Positions 16,939-26,223 of a stretch of DNA of 64,000 nt are shown here, piece after piece. Source of the DNA: Pandoraea fibrosis. GTDB taxonomy: Bacteria > Pseudomonadota > Gammaproteobacteria > Burkholderiales > Burkholderiaceae. Within the stretch, counting starts at the first letter, position 1; every line of letters starts with the position of its first letter. The stretch spans positions 3,658,001 through 3,722,000 of the forward strand of contig NZ_CP047385.1 in the NCBI RefSeq assembly GCF_000807775.2. The letters are read 5' to 3'. A program made the translations under genes and the position numbers. Below the pieces are notes generated by a model. The model worked only from the letters and a program-made list of their open reading frames with translations. It was not told the origin of the DNA and searched no databases.

Positions 16939-18330
16939 TCAGAGGCTCTGATACCAGACACCGAAGATCGCGACGGGCGTGAGCACAAGCAGCAAGACAC
17001 GCCACACCCGCACAAACCACTGCCAGCGCGTGCCCTCGAGGACAGTGCGTGCCGACGGCCAGATGCACACACCGACGAAGAACGCTACGCAAAGCCCGCC
17101 TGCCGGCATCAACAAGTTGACGGTCACATAGTCCATCAGATCGAAGATCGTCCGATCGAACAGGCGGATATCCGACCACACGCCAAACGACAGCGCAGCC
17201 GGTGCGCCAAAGAGAAATGTCGCCACAAGCACGGCGACGACAGCAGGCCCGCGACGCCATTGGTACTCATCGATCAGAAACGCGGTGACCGGTTCGAACA
17301 GCGAGACGGCGGACGTCAACGCCGCAAACAGGAGTAGAAGGAAGAACGCCACCGCCACGACATGACCGAGCGGCATCTGCGCAAAGATCGCGGGCATCGT
17401 AATGAAGGTCAGCCCCGGCCCTGCATTAGGGGCAACGCCGAAAGCAAAGACCGCAGGCAGAATCATCAGCCCGGCGAGAAAGCAGGCAAGCGTGGCGAGT
17501 GTTGCCACCCACACGGCGGCGCCGGCCAGCCTGGCGTTCTTGGGCAAGTACGAGCCGTAGACCACAATCATGCCGGCACCCAGCGACAGCGAAAAGAACG
17601 CGAGTCCCAGCGCTTCCAGCAACGTGCTACCGGAAATGAGCGAGAAGTCCGGCGTGAGATACCACGCCACCCCAGCCATGGCGCCCGGCAAGGTCAGCGC
17701 GCGGGCGATGACCAGCAGCATCAGGACGAACAGCGCGGGCATGAGCCACTTGCCCGCCCGCTCGATGCCCTTCTGCACCCCGGCGGCCACGATGACGCAC
17801 GTGAGCCCCAGAAACACCCCCATGCTCACGAGCGAGGCTACCGGGTCCGCGATGAACGACGAAAATTCGCTAACGAGACGTTCCGTGTCGGCAGCCAGCA
17901 CCTTGCCCGTGATCGCTCGCTGGAGATACGCCACCGTCCAGCCACCGACCACCACGTAAAACGACAGAATCGCGAAGGCGTTGAAGGTCGCGATACGTCC
18001 GACCCATGCCCAGCGGCGTCCACCCAGCTCACGCAGCGCTGTCGTGATGGACTTGCCCGTCAACCGTCCGATGGTCATTTCGGCGAGCAATAGCGCAACG
18101 CCGAGCGACAGCACACAGCCCAGATACACCATGAGAAACGCGCCGCCGCCATGCTGACCGACCACGTAGGGAAATTTCCAGACGGCGCCGAGCCCCACGG
18201 CAGACCCCGCCGCGGCCAGAACGAAGCCCAGCCGTGACCCCCAGGTGGCGCGCCCTGCGGCGGTGGACGCACCGGGTGCCGCCGATGCAGCGGCGGGCGG
18301 TGCTGAGGGCGAAATGGGTAAATGGGACAC
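16939..18330 (-). CDS. Neurotransmitter:sodium symporter (NSS/SNF) family transporter
   Basis: 463 residues. The family hallmark in TM1 is present (AAAGSAVGLGAVWKFPYVVG then GGGAF), which forms the sodium and substrate site of LeuT-like proteins. About 12 membrane helices follow. Bacterial members import amino acids such as tyrosine, tryptophan or branched-chain residues with sodium. The start is a GTG at 18330 with GGAG eight bases upstream. The N-terminal ~28 residues are Pro/Ala-rich and look cytoplasmic. The substrate is not identifiable. Confidence 0.88.
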   Translation of the reverse strand: MSHLPISPSAPPAAASAAPGASTAAGRATWGSRLGFVLAAAGSAVGLGAVWKFPYVVGQHGGGAFLMVYLGCVLSLGVALLLAEMTIGRLTGKSITTALRELGGRRWAWVGRIATFNAFAILSFYVVVGGWTVAYLQRAITGKVLAADTERLVSEFSSFIADPVASLVSMGVFLGLTCVIVAAGVQKGIERAGKWLMPALFVLMLLVIARALTLPGAMAGVAWYLTPDFSLISGSTLLEALGLAFFSLSLGAGMIVVYGSYLPKNARLAGAAVWVATLATLACFLAGLMILPAVFAFGVAPNAGPGLTFITMPAIFAQMPLGHVVAVAFFLLLLFAALTSAVSLFEPVTAFLIDEYQWRRGPAVVAVLVATFLFGAPAALSFGVWSDIRLFDRTIFDLMDYVTVNLLMPAGGLCVAFFVGVCIWPSARTVLEGTRWQWFVRVWRVLLLVLTPVAIFGVWYQSL

Positions 18331-18518
18331 GTAATTTCTCCGGAAACGACCGCTCGCGCCTCGCCGATCGACATCGGCAGGCGCGACACGACACTTGTGA
18401 TGGAATGGCGTCAGCCAGAGTACTGGCGCAACACGGCGTCGCCTTCCCGGCGACCGGGGGCGCGTGGGCCAGCGTGTGACGCCACAAGGGTGGTCGAAGA
18501 GTCTACGCGGGAAAAGGT

Positions 18519-18554
18519 CCCCTTCGCTTTAGGAAAGCGCCCAAATTGAAGGGG
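18519..18554 (-). terminator. Nested hairpin after the dioxygenase gene
   Basis: CCCCTTC (18519-18525) pairs with GAAGGGG (18548-18554) and encloses an inner hairpin GCTTT/AAAGC. Read leftward it is followed by ACCTTTTCC, so it could end the phytanoyl-CoA-dioxygenase-like transcript (stop at 18589). The U-tract is short. Confidence 0.4.
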
Positions 18555-18588
18555 CGCCGGCGTGGTCACCCCCGGCAGCCGCGCTAGG

Positions 18589-19350
18589 TCAGTGGCCGAG
18601 GGGGACTTCGCCAGCAGACGCCGAACGCGTACCCGGTGTTGGAGGATTGCTCTCGCCGCGATACGCAAACACCACAGAGAATTTCGTGGTATCGCCTTCG
18701 TTGCGGCCCGCCGCATGGAACAGGCCACTATGGAACAGCACCACGTCGCCCTGTGCCAGCTCCACCTGTTGGCCGCGGGCAACGAGCGGCTGGTTGTCCG
18801 GTTCGTCAGGACGCAGGAAATCGAGCGAGTCGAGTTGGTTCGGCTTGAGTTGCTCGCGATGCGAGCCCGGGATGAAACGCAGCGCGCCATTGGCGCGCGT
18901 TTCCGGCCCGAGCGCAAGCCAAACGGAAACTAGCGAATTCTCCGGAAACGACCAGTAACGGATATCGCGATGCCAACCCGTGGCTGTGCCAAAGTGCGGA
19001 TGCTTGGTCATTACGCAATTGTGGTGCGCCAGCGTCAGCACGACGTCTTCACCGAAGATCTGCGCGAGCGACTCGATCAGGTCCGGGCGGGTCGCCCATC
19101 GGCGCAGCGCATCGCCGCGATCGTAAGCCTTGAGCAGACGGCGCACGGTCTGCCCGCCTTCCGCGTCTCGCGACTGCGGCGCGCCCTCATATCCCACATC
19201 GGCTTCGAACTCGAGCGGCGGCGTAGCTGCCGCCAACTGCGCTCGCACGTCAGCCAGAATCGCCTCGCAGTCGGCCTGCGCCACATAGCGCGGAAGGATC
19301 AGATAACCGTCGTCACGGAAGGTTTCGAGTTGCGATGCGGTAAGCGCCAT
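18589..19350 (-). CDS. Phytanoyl-CoA dioxygenase (PhyH)-family protein
   Basis: 253 residues of the Fe(II)/2-oxoglutarate dioxygenase superfamily. The iron-binding triad is visible as His-x-Asp in GWHRDIRYW and the distal His in LFHSGLFHAAGRN. GALRFIPGSHRE is the usual PhyH/EctD-type strand. Members hydroxylate small molecules; the substrate here is unknown. ATG 19350 begins the recognisable domain (ALTASQLETFRDDGYLILP); no strong ribosome site is seen, so the start is moderately certain. Confidence 0.82.
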   Translation of the reverse strand: MALTASQLETFRDDGYLILPRYVAQADCEAILADVRAQLAAATPPLEFEADVGYEGAPQSRDAEGGQTVRRLLKAYDRGDALRRWATRPDLIESLAQIFGEDVVLTLAHHNCVMTKHPHFGTATGWHRDIRYWSFPENSLVSVWLALGPETRANGALRFIPGSHREQLKPNQLDSLDFLRPDEPDNQPLVARGQQVELAQGDVVLFHSGLFHAAGRNEGDTTKFSVVFAYRGESNPPTPGTRSASAGEVPLGH

Positions 19351-19468
19351 GATGGTCGGCGAAGCAAACAGAAAGCTGACTGTTGAGGGGAGTTTCGGTA
19401 ACGTTACAGGGCAAATCGGCAGGACTGGAGCGACATGAGCGAGGTGTCGCTGTGGCGGCGACCGACCT

Positions 19469-19834
19469 TCAGGCGGCGCGTTTGCGTCGTCGTGGCGGTA
19501 ACTCGGCGGCGGGATTGTCGAGCTTGGGCTCGGGCTGCGGCACGTCGGTGCCGGGCAGCGACGCTTGCGGATTCCCCGTGGGGCGCGGCGTATCGACCAC
19601 ACTGCGCAAACGATCGAGTTCGCGCGTGAGCTTCGCCAATTGATACTCAAGCTGGCAATTACGGCGGTACAACGTGCGCATTTTCTGGCTAAGCGCCTGC
19701 GTCTGTGTCCAGTATTCCGGATACATGACGAAACGCCCATCGGGGCGCTCGACGACGCCAAGCCCGCTCTGCCCCATCACATCGATGGTTTCCAGCGCGT
19801 AGCGTCGAACTTTTTTTACCGTACCTGCCGCCAT
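19469..19834 (-). CDS. Hypothetical protein with coiled-coil segment and basic tail
   Basis: 121 residues. The N-terminus is basic and compact (VKKVRRYALETIDVMGQSGLG), then a helical, charged segment (QALSQKMRTLYRRNCQLEYQ and onward) looks like a coiled coil. A Pro-rich stretch leads to the tail PPRRRKRAA. ATG 19834 is preceded by AGGAA. I recognise no family. A small cytoplasmic nucleic-acid-associated protein would fit but is unproven. It is separate from the dioxygenase gene (118-base gap). Confidence 0.55.
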   Translation of the reverse strand: MAAGTVKKVRRYALETIDVMGQSGLGVVERPDGRFVMYPEYWTQTQALSQKMRTLYRRNCQLEYQLAKLTRELDRLRSVVDTPRPTGNPQASLPGTDVPQPEPKLDNPAAELPPRRRKRAA

Positions 19835-20048
19835 TTATTTCCTACAGTCTCAGCCTGAGAGAGTCAGGCGCGGCATTTTGCCACGAATTCGCCCCGGCCG
19901 GGCGTCAAACCCCTACCGGAGCGGACATTTATTTTTGGCCGACGGCCCCATCTGGCGGGGCTATGCGCCGAACCTTCCGGATTGGTACGCCATCCACCGG
20001 CATTGCGCCGCAAACCGACTGGAAACGTGCCGTGAACCACCGCCTCGA

Positions 20049-20300
20049 TTACGGCTTCGGTGTCTTGCCGGTATCGATCGACACCGGGTCGCTCGCGGGA
20101 AAGGTCTCTTCCAACCCTTTGTCGAGACGCTTCGCCTCGGCAGATTTCGACGCCGGTGCACGTTTCGGCTTGTCGATCTCGATAGAAACGGGATCGCTCG
20201 CCGGAAACGTCTCCTCGAGCGCTTCATCGAGGTCGCGTTCCACGTCATCCTCCTTGTGAGGCTGCTGTGGGCTGGGCTTGCGCGTGGGGGTATCGCTCAT
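20049..20300 (-). CDS. Small acidic protein with a duplicated EETFPASDPVSI motif
   Basis: 83 residues, highly charged, with no membrane segment or signal. The 13-residue block LEETFPASDPVSI occurs twice (about residues 29-41 and 63-75), each preceded by an Asp/Glu/Lys-rich helix-like stretch. The codons of the two copies differ at several synonymous positions, so the duplication is not recent and the residues are under selection. ATG 20300 has GGAGGA upstream. Single-motif relatives occur as uncharacterised small proteins in many proteobacteria (family knowledge, function unknown to me). It lies just beyond the 3' end of the fds operon. Confidence 0.7.
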   Translation of the reverse strand: MSDTPTRKPSPQQPHKEDDVERDLDEALEETFPASDPVSIEIDKPKRAPASKSAEAKRLDKGLEETFPASDPVSIDTGKTPKP

Positions 20301-20429
20301 CAAGTCCTCCGCTGGTGAGGTCGCATCGCTACGCGACCGTTGCCCCTACTATACCGCGAGCAGCGTATGCTCGCGTCAAGGCCAGCCGCTCCTCGACCAG
20401 GTCGTCCCGACCGGATCAGCTCGACGGCG

Positions 20430-20663
20430 TCAGTTCGACGGAGTCAGCCGCGCCCGATGACGCGCCAGCGCTTCGCGCACGAGCAAATGCATCTCGGCCG
20501 CCTCGGGGGTGTCGGCCAGCGCGAGAATTTGCGCACGCATGCGCGGATCCCAGAATTTGTGCAGATGCGTGGCGACTTCGCCCAGCGCTTCCTCCCGATC
20601 GGGCAACGATTCGAAGAAGTCCGCGATGCGATTGGCCATGCGCACGAGGTTGTTACCGTCCAT
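20430..20663 (-). CDS. fdsD: Formate dehydrogenase delta subunit
   Basis: 77 residues. The sequence (NNLVRMANRIADFFESLPDR, HLHKFWDPRMRAQILAL) matches the small FdsD subunit of NAD-dependent molybdenum formate dehydrogenases, needed for stable assembly of the complex. ATG 20663 follows CAGGAGACTTTTG; the TTG one codon earlier is less likely. It lies 27 bases after fdsC, the last gene of fdsGBACD. Confidence 0.9.
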   Translation of the reverse strand: MDGNNLVRMANRIADFFESLPDREEALGEVATHLHKFWDPRMRAQILALADTPEAAEMHLLVREALARHRARLTPSN

Positions 20664-20690
20664 CAAAAGTCTCCTGCTCCGCCGCTGCCG

Positions 20691-21614
20691 TCAGACGCTC
20701 TCGTCGAGCGCCGCCCCACCCGTATAGATGACGCATTGTTCGCCACGCACGAATCCCACCAACGCGACGCCTGCCGCCTCTGCCGTTCGCACTGCCAGCG
20801 CCGTGGCCGCCGAGACGGCCGCCACCATGGGAATGCCGACCTGCGCCGCCTTTTGCACGATTTCAACGCTTGCACGGCTCGTCATCAGCACAAAGCCTCG
20901 GTCGAACGCCTGTCCGTCACGTGCGAGTGCACCAATCAGCTTGTCGAGGGCATTGTGCCGGCCAACGTCCTCACGCAAACCAAGGATCTCGCCCTGCGCA
21001 GAACACCAGGCCGCCCCATGCACCGCTCCCGTCACGCCGTTCAACGGTTGATGCGCTGCCAGTCCGGCGTGCGCTGCGGCCAGTGCCGCGTGCGACACAC
21101 GCAGCGCCTCACCCGCCGCCGGCAACGGCCGCAGCACCTGATCGAGGCTTTCCGTGCCGCACAGTCCGCAGCCGGTGCGTCCCGTGAGATTACGGCGACG
21201 CTCCTTGAGCCCGGCAAATGCCCGCGACGAGACTTCGAGATGCGCAGTAATGCCCAGTGCCGTCGCGCTCACGTCGATGCCATAGCACTCGCGGCGGTCG
21301 TTCAGAATGCCCTCGGACAACGCAAAGCCCAACGCAAAATCTTCGATGTCGGCCGGGGTCGCGAGCATCACCACATGCGAGATGCCATTGAACTCCAGCG
21401 CGACGGGCACTTCCTCGGCCAACGCATCGCTCGCCTGTTGCCACTCGCCCTGGCGAAAGCGCCGCACGGCGAACGTTGCGTGCGGCGTCAGCGCCTGCGG
21501 ATCGATGGCCGCAGGCGCAACATCGCACACGGGCGCGGCAATCGCTTGCGCGTCTTCTTCGCGCGCTGCGCGTGTGGACGGCGTGTCGTTGCGGTCACGC
21601 AAAAGGTTGGACAT
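20691..21614 (-). CDS. fdsC: Formate dehydrogenase accessory sulfurtransferase (FdhD/FdsC)
   Basis: 307 residues. The conserved sulfur-transfer cysteines are in GRTGCGLCGTESL near the middle, with the family blocks DIEDFALGFALSEGIL, DVGRHNALDKLIG and TSRASVEIVQKAA. It binds bis-MGD cofactor and supplies the sulfido ligand needed for FdsA activity. ATG 21614 was chosen over upstream in-frame codons, which lack homology. It lies 40 bases after fdsA. The name fdsC follows the Cupriavidus operon; fdhD is a synonym. Confidence 0.92.
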   Translation of the reverse strand: MSNLLRDRNDTPSTRAAREEDAQAIAAPVCDVAPAAIDPQALTPHATFAVRRFRQGEWQQASDALAEEVPVALEFNGISHVVMLATPADIEDFALGFALSEGILNDRRECYGIDVSATALGITAHLEVSSRAFAGLKERRRNLTGRTGCGLCGTESLDQVLRPLPAAGEALRVSHAALAAAHAGLAAHQPLNGVTGAVHGAAWCSAQGEILGLREDVGRHNALDKLIGALARDGQAFDRGFVLMTSRASVEIVQKAAQVGIPMVAAVSAATALAVRTAEAAGVALVGFVRGEQCVIYTGGAALDESV

Positions 21615-21654
21615 CGTCAAACGTTGACTCCACTTCAATTCACAAGGTCGCCGC

Positions 21655-24540
21655 CTACTTCGCCGGCACCGGCTCGGAAGACGTGCGGGCCGCATCGAGC
21701 AATTCGAGCTGCGTGCGGTTGAACGTCGAGTATTTGGCCTGCCATGCCGAGGGCTGCACCACGGGCAGCACCTGCACGGCCGTCACCTTGTACTCGGGAC
21801 AATTGGTCGCCCAGTCCGAGTTGTCAGTCGTAATCACGTTCGCCCCCGACTCGGGGAAATGGAACGTCGTGTACACCACACCCGGCTGCATGCGCTCGCT
21901 GAGCACCGCGCGCAGTACCGTCTCGCCCGCCCGGCTCCGGATGCCGACCCAGTCGTTATCCTTGATTCCCCGCTCCTGCGCATCGTGCGGGTGGATTTCG
22001 AGCCGGTCTTCGTCGTGCCAGTGAACGTTGTGCGTGCGACGCGTCTGCGCGCCCACATTGTATTGCGAGAGGATACGCCCCGTGGTGAGCAACAGCGGAT
22101 AGCGCGGCGTGACCTTCTCGTCGGTCGGCACGTAGCGCGTGATGATGAAGCGCCCCTTGCCGCGCACGAACGCGTCCACGTGCATGATCGGCGTGCCATC
22201 GGGCGCGTCGTCGTTACACGGCCATTGCAGGCTGCCCGCCTCGTCGAGACGTGCGTAGCTCACACCGTGGAACGTCGGCGTGAGCCGAGCGATCTCGTCC
22301 ATGATCTGCGAGGGGTGTGAGTACGGCATGTCGTACCCCAGCCGTTTCGCAAGCGCAATCGTCACTTCCCAATCGGCCATGCCCGGCAGCGGCGCCATGA
22401 CACGGCGTACACGGGAGATCCGCCGTTCGGCGTTGGTGAAGGTGCCGTCCTTTTCGAGGAACGTCGTGCCCGGCAGCAGGACGTGCGCGTACTTGGCGGT
22501 CTCGTTCAGGAAGATGTCCTGCACGACAATGCACTCCATCGCCTCCATGGCCGCCGCCACGTGCTGCGTGTTCGGGTCGGACTGCACGATGTCCTCGCCC
22601 TGGCAGTAAAGCCCCTTGAAACTACCGTGAATCGCCGCGTCGAACATATTCGGGATGCGCAAGCCCGGCTCCGCCTGCAGCGTGACGCCCCACGCCGCTT
22701 CGAATTGCTCCCGCACCAACGTATCGGAGACATGCCGGTAGCCGGGCAACTCGTGAGGGAACGACCCCATGTCGCACGACCCCTGCACGTTGTTCTGCCC
22801 GCGTAGCGGGTTCACGCCCACGCCCTCGCGCCCGACGTTGCCCGTAGCCATCGCCAGATTCGCAATGCCCATCACGGTCGTGGAGCCTTGCGAGTGCTCC
22901 GTCACCCCCAGCCCGTAATAGATCGCTGCATTGCCACCCGTCGCGTACAACCGGGCCGCGCCACGAATCCGTTCGGCGGGCACCCCGGTGACGACCGACA
23001 CCGCCTCGGGTGAATTTTCCGGCAACGCCACGAACTCGCGCCACTGAGCAAATGCGCGGTCTTCGCATCGCTCGGCGATGAAAGCCTCGGCCAACAACCC
23101 TTCCGTGACGATGACATGAGCGAGTGCATTCACCATCGCGACATTGGTGCCGGGACGCAGCGGCAGGTGATACGCCGCCTTCACATGCGGCCCGTCGACG
23201 ATATCGATGCGGCGCGGATCGATCACGATCAGCTTCGCGCCTTCGCGCACCCGCCGCTTGAGCCGCGACGCGAAGACCGGATGCCCGTCCGATGGGTTGG
23301 CGCCCATCACCAGAATGACGTCGGTGTGCTCGATGGACTTGAAGGTCTGCGTGCCGGCCGACTCGCCCAGCGTCTGCTTCAGGCCATAGCCCGTCGGCGA
23401 ATGGCATACCCGCGCGCAGGTATCGACGTTGTTATTGCCGAACGCCGCGCGCACGAGCTTCTGCACGAGGTACGTCTCTTCATTCGTGCAACGCGACGAG
23501 GTGATGCCACCGATGGCGTCACGCCCGTGCTTTGCCTGAATGCGCCGGAACTCCGACGCGGCATAATCCAGCGCCTCGTCCCACGACACTTCTCGCCAAG
23601 GGTCTGTGATCTTGCTGCGGATCATCGGCTTGGTGATGCGCTCCTTGTGCGTGGCATAGCCCCACGCAAAGCGTCCCTTCACGCAGGCGTGCCCCTCGTT
23701 GGCGAGGCCGTCCTTGTAAGGCGTCATGCGCACGACTTCGCCACCCTTCATTTCCGCCTTGAACGCGCAGCCAACGCCGCAGTACGCGCACGTCGTCACG
23801 ACCGCGTGCTCCGGCTGGCCCATCTCGATGACGCTCTTCTCCTGAAGCGTTGCCGTCGGGCAGGCCGCCACGCACGCGCCGCACGACACACACTCCGATT
23901 CCATGAACGGCTGATCCTGCCCGGCCGAGACCCGCGCCTCGAAGCCACGGCCGGAAATCGTCAGCGCAAAGGTGCCCTGGGTCTCTTCACACGCCCGCAC
24001 ACAGCGATTGCAGACGATGCATTTCGACGGGTCATACGTGAAGTACGGATTTGACTCGTCCTTGGCGCTCTTGATGTGGTTGTCGCCTTCGAAGCCATAA
24101 CGCACCTCGCGCAACCCGGTCACGCCCGCCATGTCCTGCAACTCGCAGTCCCCGTTGGCCGCGCAGGTCAGGCAATCGAGCGGGTGATCGGAGATGTAAA
24201 GCTCCATCACGTTGCGTCGCAAATCCTGCAATTTGGGCGACTGCGTGCGCACCTTCATGCCCGGTTCGACAGGGGTCGTGCACGACGCGGGAAAACCGCG
24301 CCGCCCCTCGATCTCGACAAGGCAGAGCCGGCAGGAACCAAAGGGCTCCAGCGAGTCCGTCGCGCAGAGCTTCGGGATGTTGACGTCGTGACCGGCGGCG
24401 GCGCGCATGATCGACGTGCCGGCCGGCACTGTTACGCGCTGACCGTCGATTTCCAGCGTGACGTCGACTTCGCTCTCGCGCAGCGGCGTGCCCATGTCCG
24501 GGCCGTGGCCCGGCGTGACGTGTGCGTTCGAATGGATCAT
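21655..24540 (-). CDS. fdsA: NAD-dependent formate dehydrogenase alpha (catalytic) subunit
   Basis: 961 residues; it oxidises formate to CO2 at a molybdenum bis-MGD centre in the cytoplasm. It has an N-terminal 2Fe-2S domain (Cys59, Cys70, Cys73, Cys87), a His-Cys3 cluster (His119, Cys123, Cys126, Cys132) and two 4Fe-4S groups (Cys174/177/180/184 and Cys217/220/223/227). The molybdopterin domain has its own 4Fe-4S site (Cys251/254/258/286). The molybdenum ligand is Cys379 followed by His380 (RVCHSPT), not selenocysteine. The C-terminal cofactor-binding domain is complete. It forms the FdsABGD complex with neighbouring products. Confidence 0.96.
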   Translation of the reverse strand: MIHSNAHVTPGHGPDMGTPLRESEVDVTLEIDGQRVTVPAGTSIMRAAAGHDVNIPKLCATDSLEPFGSCRLCLVEIEGRRGFPASCTTPVEPGMKVRTQSPKLQDLRRNVMELYISDHPLDCLTCAANGDCELQDMAGVTGLREVRYGFEGDNHIKSAKDESNPYFTYDPSKCIVCNRCVRACEETQGTFALTISGRGFEARVSAGQDQPFMESECVSCGACVAACPTATLQEKSVIEMGQPEHAVVTTCAYCGVGCAFKAEMKGGEVVRMTPYKDGLANEGHACVKGRFAWGYATHKERITKPMIRSKITDPWREVSWDEALDYAASEFRRIQAKHGRDAIGGITSSRCTNEETYLVQKLVRAAFGNNNVDTCARVCHSPTGYGLKQTLGESAGTQTFKSIEHTDVILVMGANPSDGHPVFASRLKRRVREGAKLIVIDPRRIDIVDGPHVKAAYHLPLRPGTNVAMVNALAHVIVTEGLLAEAFIAERCEDRAFAQWREFVALPENSPEAVSVVTGVPAERIRGAARLYATGGNAAIYYGLGVTEHSQGSTTVMGIANLAMATGNVGREGVGVNPLRGQNNVQGSCDMGSFPHELPGYRHVSDTLVREQFEAAWGVTLQAEPGLRIPNMFDAAIHGSFKGLYCQGEDIVQSDPNTQHVAAAMEAMECIVVQDIFLNETAKYAHVLLPGTTFLEKDGTFTNAERRISRVRRVMAPLPGMADWEVTIALAKRLGYDMPYSHPSQIMDEIARLTPTFHGVSYARLDEAGSLQWPCNDDAPDGTPIMHVDAFVRGKGRFIITRYVPTDEKVTPRYPLLLTTGRILSQYNVGAQTRRTHNVHWHDEDRLEIHPHDAQERGIKDNDWVGIRSRAGETVLRAVLSERMQPGVVYTTFHFPESGANVITTDNSDWATNCPEYKVTAVQVLPVVQPSAWQAKYSTFNRTQLELLDAARTSSEPVPAK

Positions 24541-24570
24541 GTGTTCTCCTCCCTCCCCGGCGCTCGCGCG

Positions 24571-26223
24571 TCAGGCGGCTTCGGCGCACCCGGCGCCATC
24601 GGGCAGACCGAAATCCGCCGGAAAATGTTCTAGCGCGGAGCGCACCGGAAACGGCGTCATGCCGCCCATCGCGCATAGCGACCCCGCCACCATCGTGTCG
24701 CAAAGATCGTGCAGCAGTTGCACTTGCCGCACCGACGCGTCTCCCCGCCGGATACGTTCGATCACTTCGACGCCGCGTGTCGACCCGATGCGGCACGGCG
24801 TGCACTTTCCGCATGACTCATGCGCGCAGAACTGCATCGCGTAACTGGCCAGCGCCGCCAGATCCGCCGTGTCGTCGTGCACGACCACGCCGCCATGGCC
24901 GACGACCGCCCCAAGTGCGGCATACGCTTCGTAATCCATCGGCACGTCCCACTGTGCACTCGGCAAATAGGCACCCAGCGGGCCACCGACCTGAATCGCC
25001 TTGGCAGGACGCCCACTCGCCGTGCCACCGCCAAAGTCGTCGAGCAGCGTGCGCAATGTCACGCCGAACGCCAGTTCCACCAACCCGCCGCGGCGAATGT
25101 TGCCGGCAAGCTGCACCGGCAGCGTCCCCTGCGAGCGGCCCATGCCGTACTCGCGATACACCGCCGCGCCATGCGCAAAGATGAACGGCACGCTGGCCAG
25201 CGTAATGACGTTGTTGATGAGTGTCGGTTGTCCGAAAAGGCCGGCGAGCGCAGGAATCGGCGGCTTCGCCCGCACCACGCCACGCTTGCCCTCGAGGCTT
25301 TCGAGCAGCGCGGTTTCCTCGCCGCATATGTAGGCCCCGGCGGCCTTGGCGACGCGCAACTCGCACGCCCGCCCGGAACCCAGCACATTCGTGCCTAGCC
25401 AGCCTTCCCGGCGTGCCACCTCGATGGCGGCTTCGAGCGTTGCAATGGCGTGCGGATACTCGCTGCGCACGTAGACGATGCCCTCGCTCGCCCCGACCGC
25501 CAGCGCAGCAATGAGCATCCCCTCGATGAGCACGAACGGATCGCTCTCCATGATGAGCCGGTCGGCAAACGTGCCCGAGTCGCCTTCGTCTGCATTGCAT
25601 ACGACGTACTTGCGCGGCGATTCGGCACGGCTCACGGTGCGCCACTTGATGCCCGCCGGAAAGGCCGCGCCGCCGCGACCGCGCAATCCCGAGTCGAGCA
25701 CGGTCTGGCAGGCGGATTCGGCATCGAGCGCCAGGCACGCGCGCAGTCCTGCCAGACCGCCATGTGCCTCGTAGTCCGCCGGGTCGAGGGGATCGGTCAC
25801 GCCCACCCGTGCGAACGTCAAACGCTGTTGACGCGCGAGATACGGAATCGCATCCACCAACCCGACACAAGCCGGCATCGCCGCCTCCCAACTGCCGTCG
25901 GGGGTTGCCGTGGACGATTCCTGTCCGGCGTCTTGCGCTGCGCGCGCCGGCCATCCGCTGTCGAACAGCGCGGACACTTGCGACGCCTGCATGTTGCTGT
26001 ACCCAACCCGCCCGGCCGGTGTCGCCACTTCGACAAGCGGCTCAAGCCAGAACAAGCCGCGCGAACCATTGCGGATAATCTCGACGTTCACGCCGCGCCG
26101 GGAAGCTTCCTTTGCCACAGCGGCCGCCAGTGGGTCAGCCCCCAAGGCGAGGGCAGCAGAATCACGCGGGATGTATATGCGATAGGTGGCCAGAGGCGAA
26201 GTTGGCTTGGAAGACTCAGACAT
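24571..26223 (-). CDS. fdsB: NAD-dependent formate dehydrogenase beta subunit (NADH-binding)
   Basis: 550 residues, NuoF-like. An N-terminal ~150-residue thioredoxin-like region precedes the FMN/NADH domain (GLRGRGGAAFPAGIKW, CNADEGDSGTFADR, GAYICGEETALLESLEGKRG) and a C-terminal 4Fe-4S site (ESCGKCTPCRIG, later MVAGSLCAMG). It passes electrons from formate to NAD. ATG 26223 overlaps the end of fdsG by 8 bases, which indicates translational coupling and fixes the start against the longer frame to 26265. Confidence 0.95.
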   Translation of the reverse strand: MSESSKPTSPLATYRIYIPRDSAALALGADPLAAAVAKEASRRGVNVEIIRNGSRGLFWLEPLVEVATPAGRVGYSNMQASQVSALFDSGWPARAAQDAGQESSTATPDGSWEAAMPACVGLVDAIPYLARQQRLTFARVGVTDPLDPADYEAHGGLAGLRACLALDAESACQTVLDSGLRGRGGAAFPAGIKWRTVSRAESPRKYVVCNADEGDSGTFADRLIMESDPFVLIEGMLIAALAVGASEGIVYVRSEYPHAIATLEAAIEVARREGWLGTNVLGSGRACELRVAKAAGAYICGEETALLESLEGKRGVVRAKPPIPALAGLFGQPTLINNVITLASVPFIFAHGAAVYREYGMGRSQGTLPVQLAGNIRRGGLVELAFGVTLRTLLDDFGGGTASGRPAKAIQVGGPLGAYLPSAQWDVPMDYEAYAALGAVVGHGGVVVHDDTADLAALASYAMQFCAHESCGKCTPCRIGSTRGVEVIERIRRGDASVRQVQLLHDLCDTMVAGSLCAMGGMTPFPVRSALEHFPADFGLPDGAGCAEAA

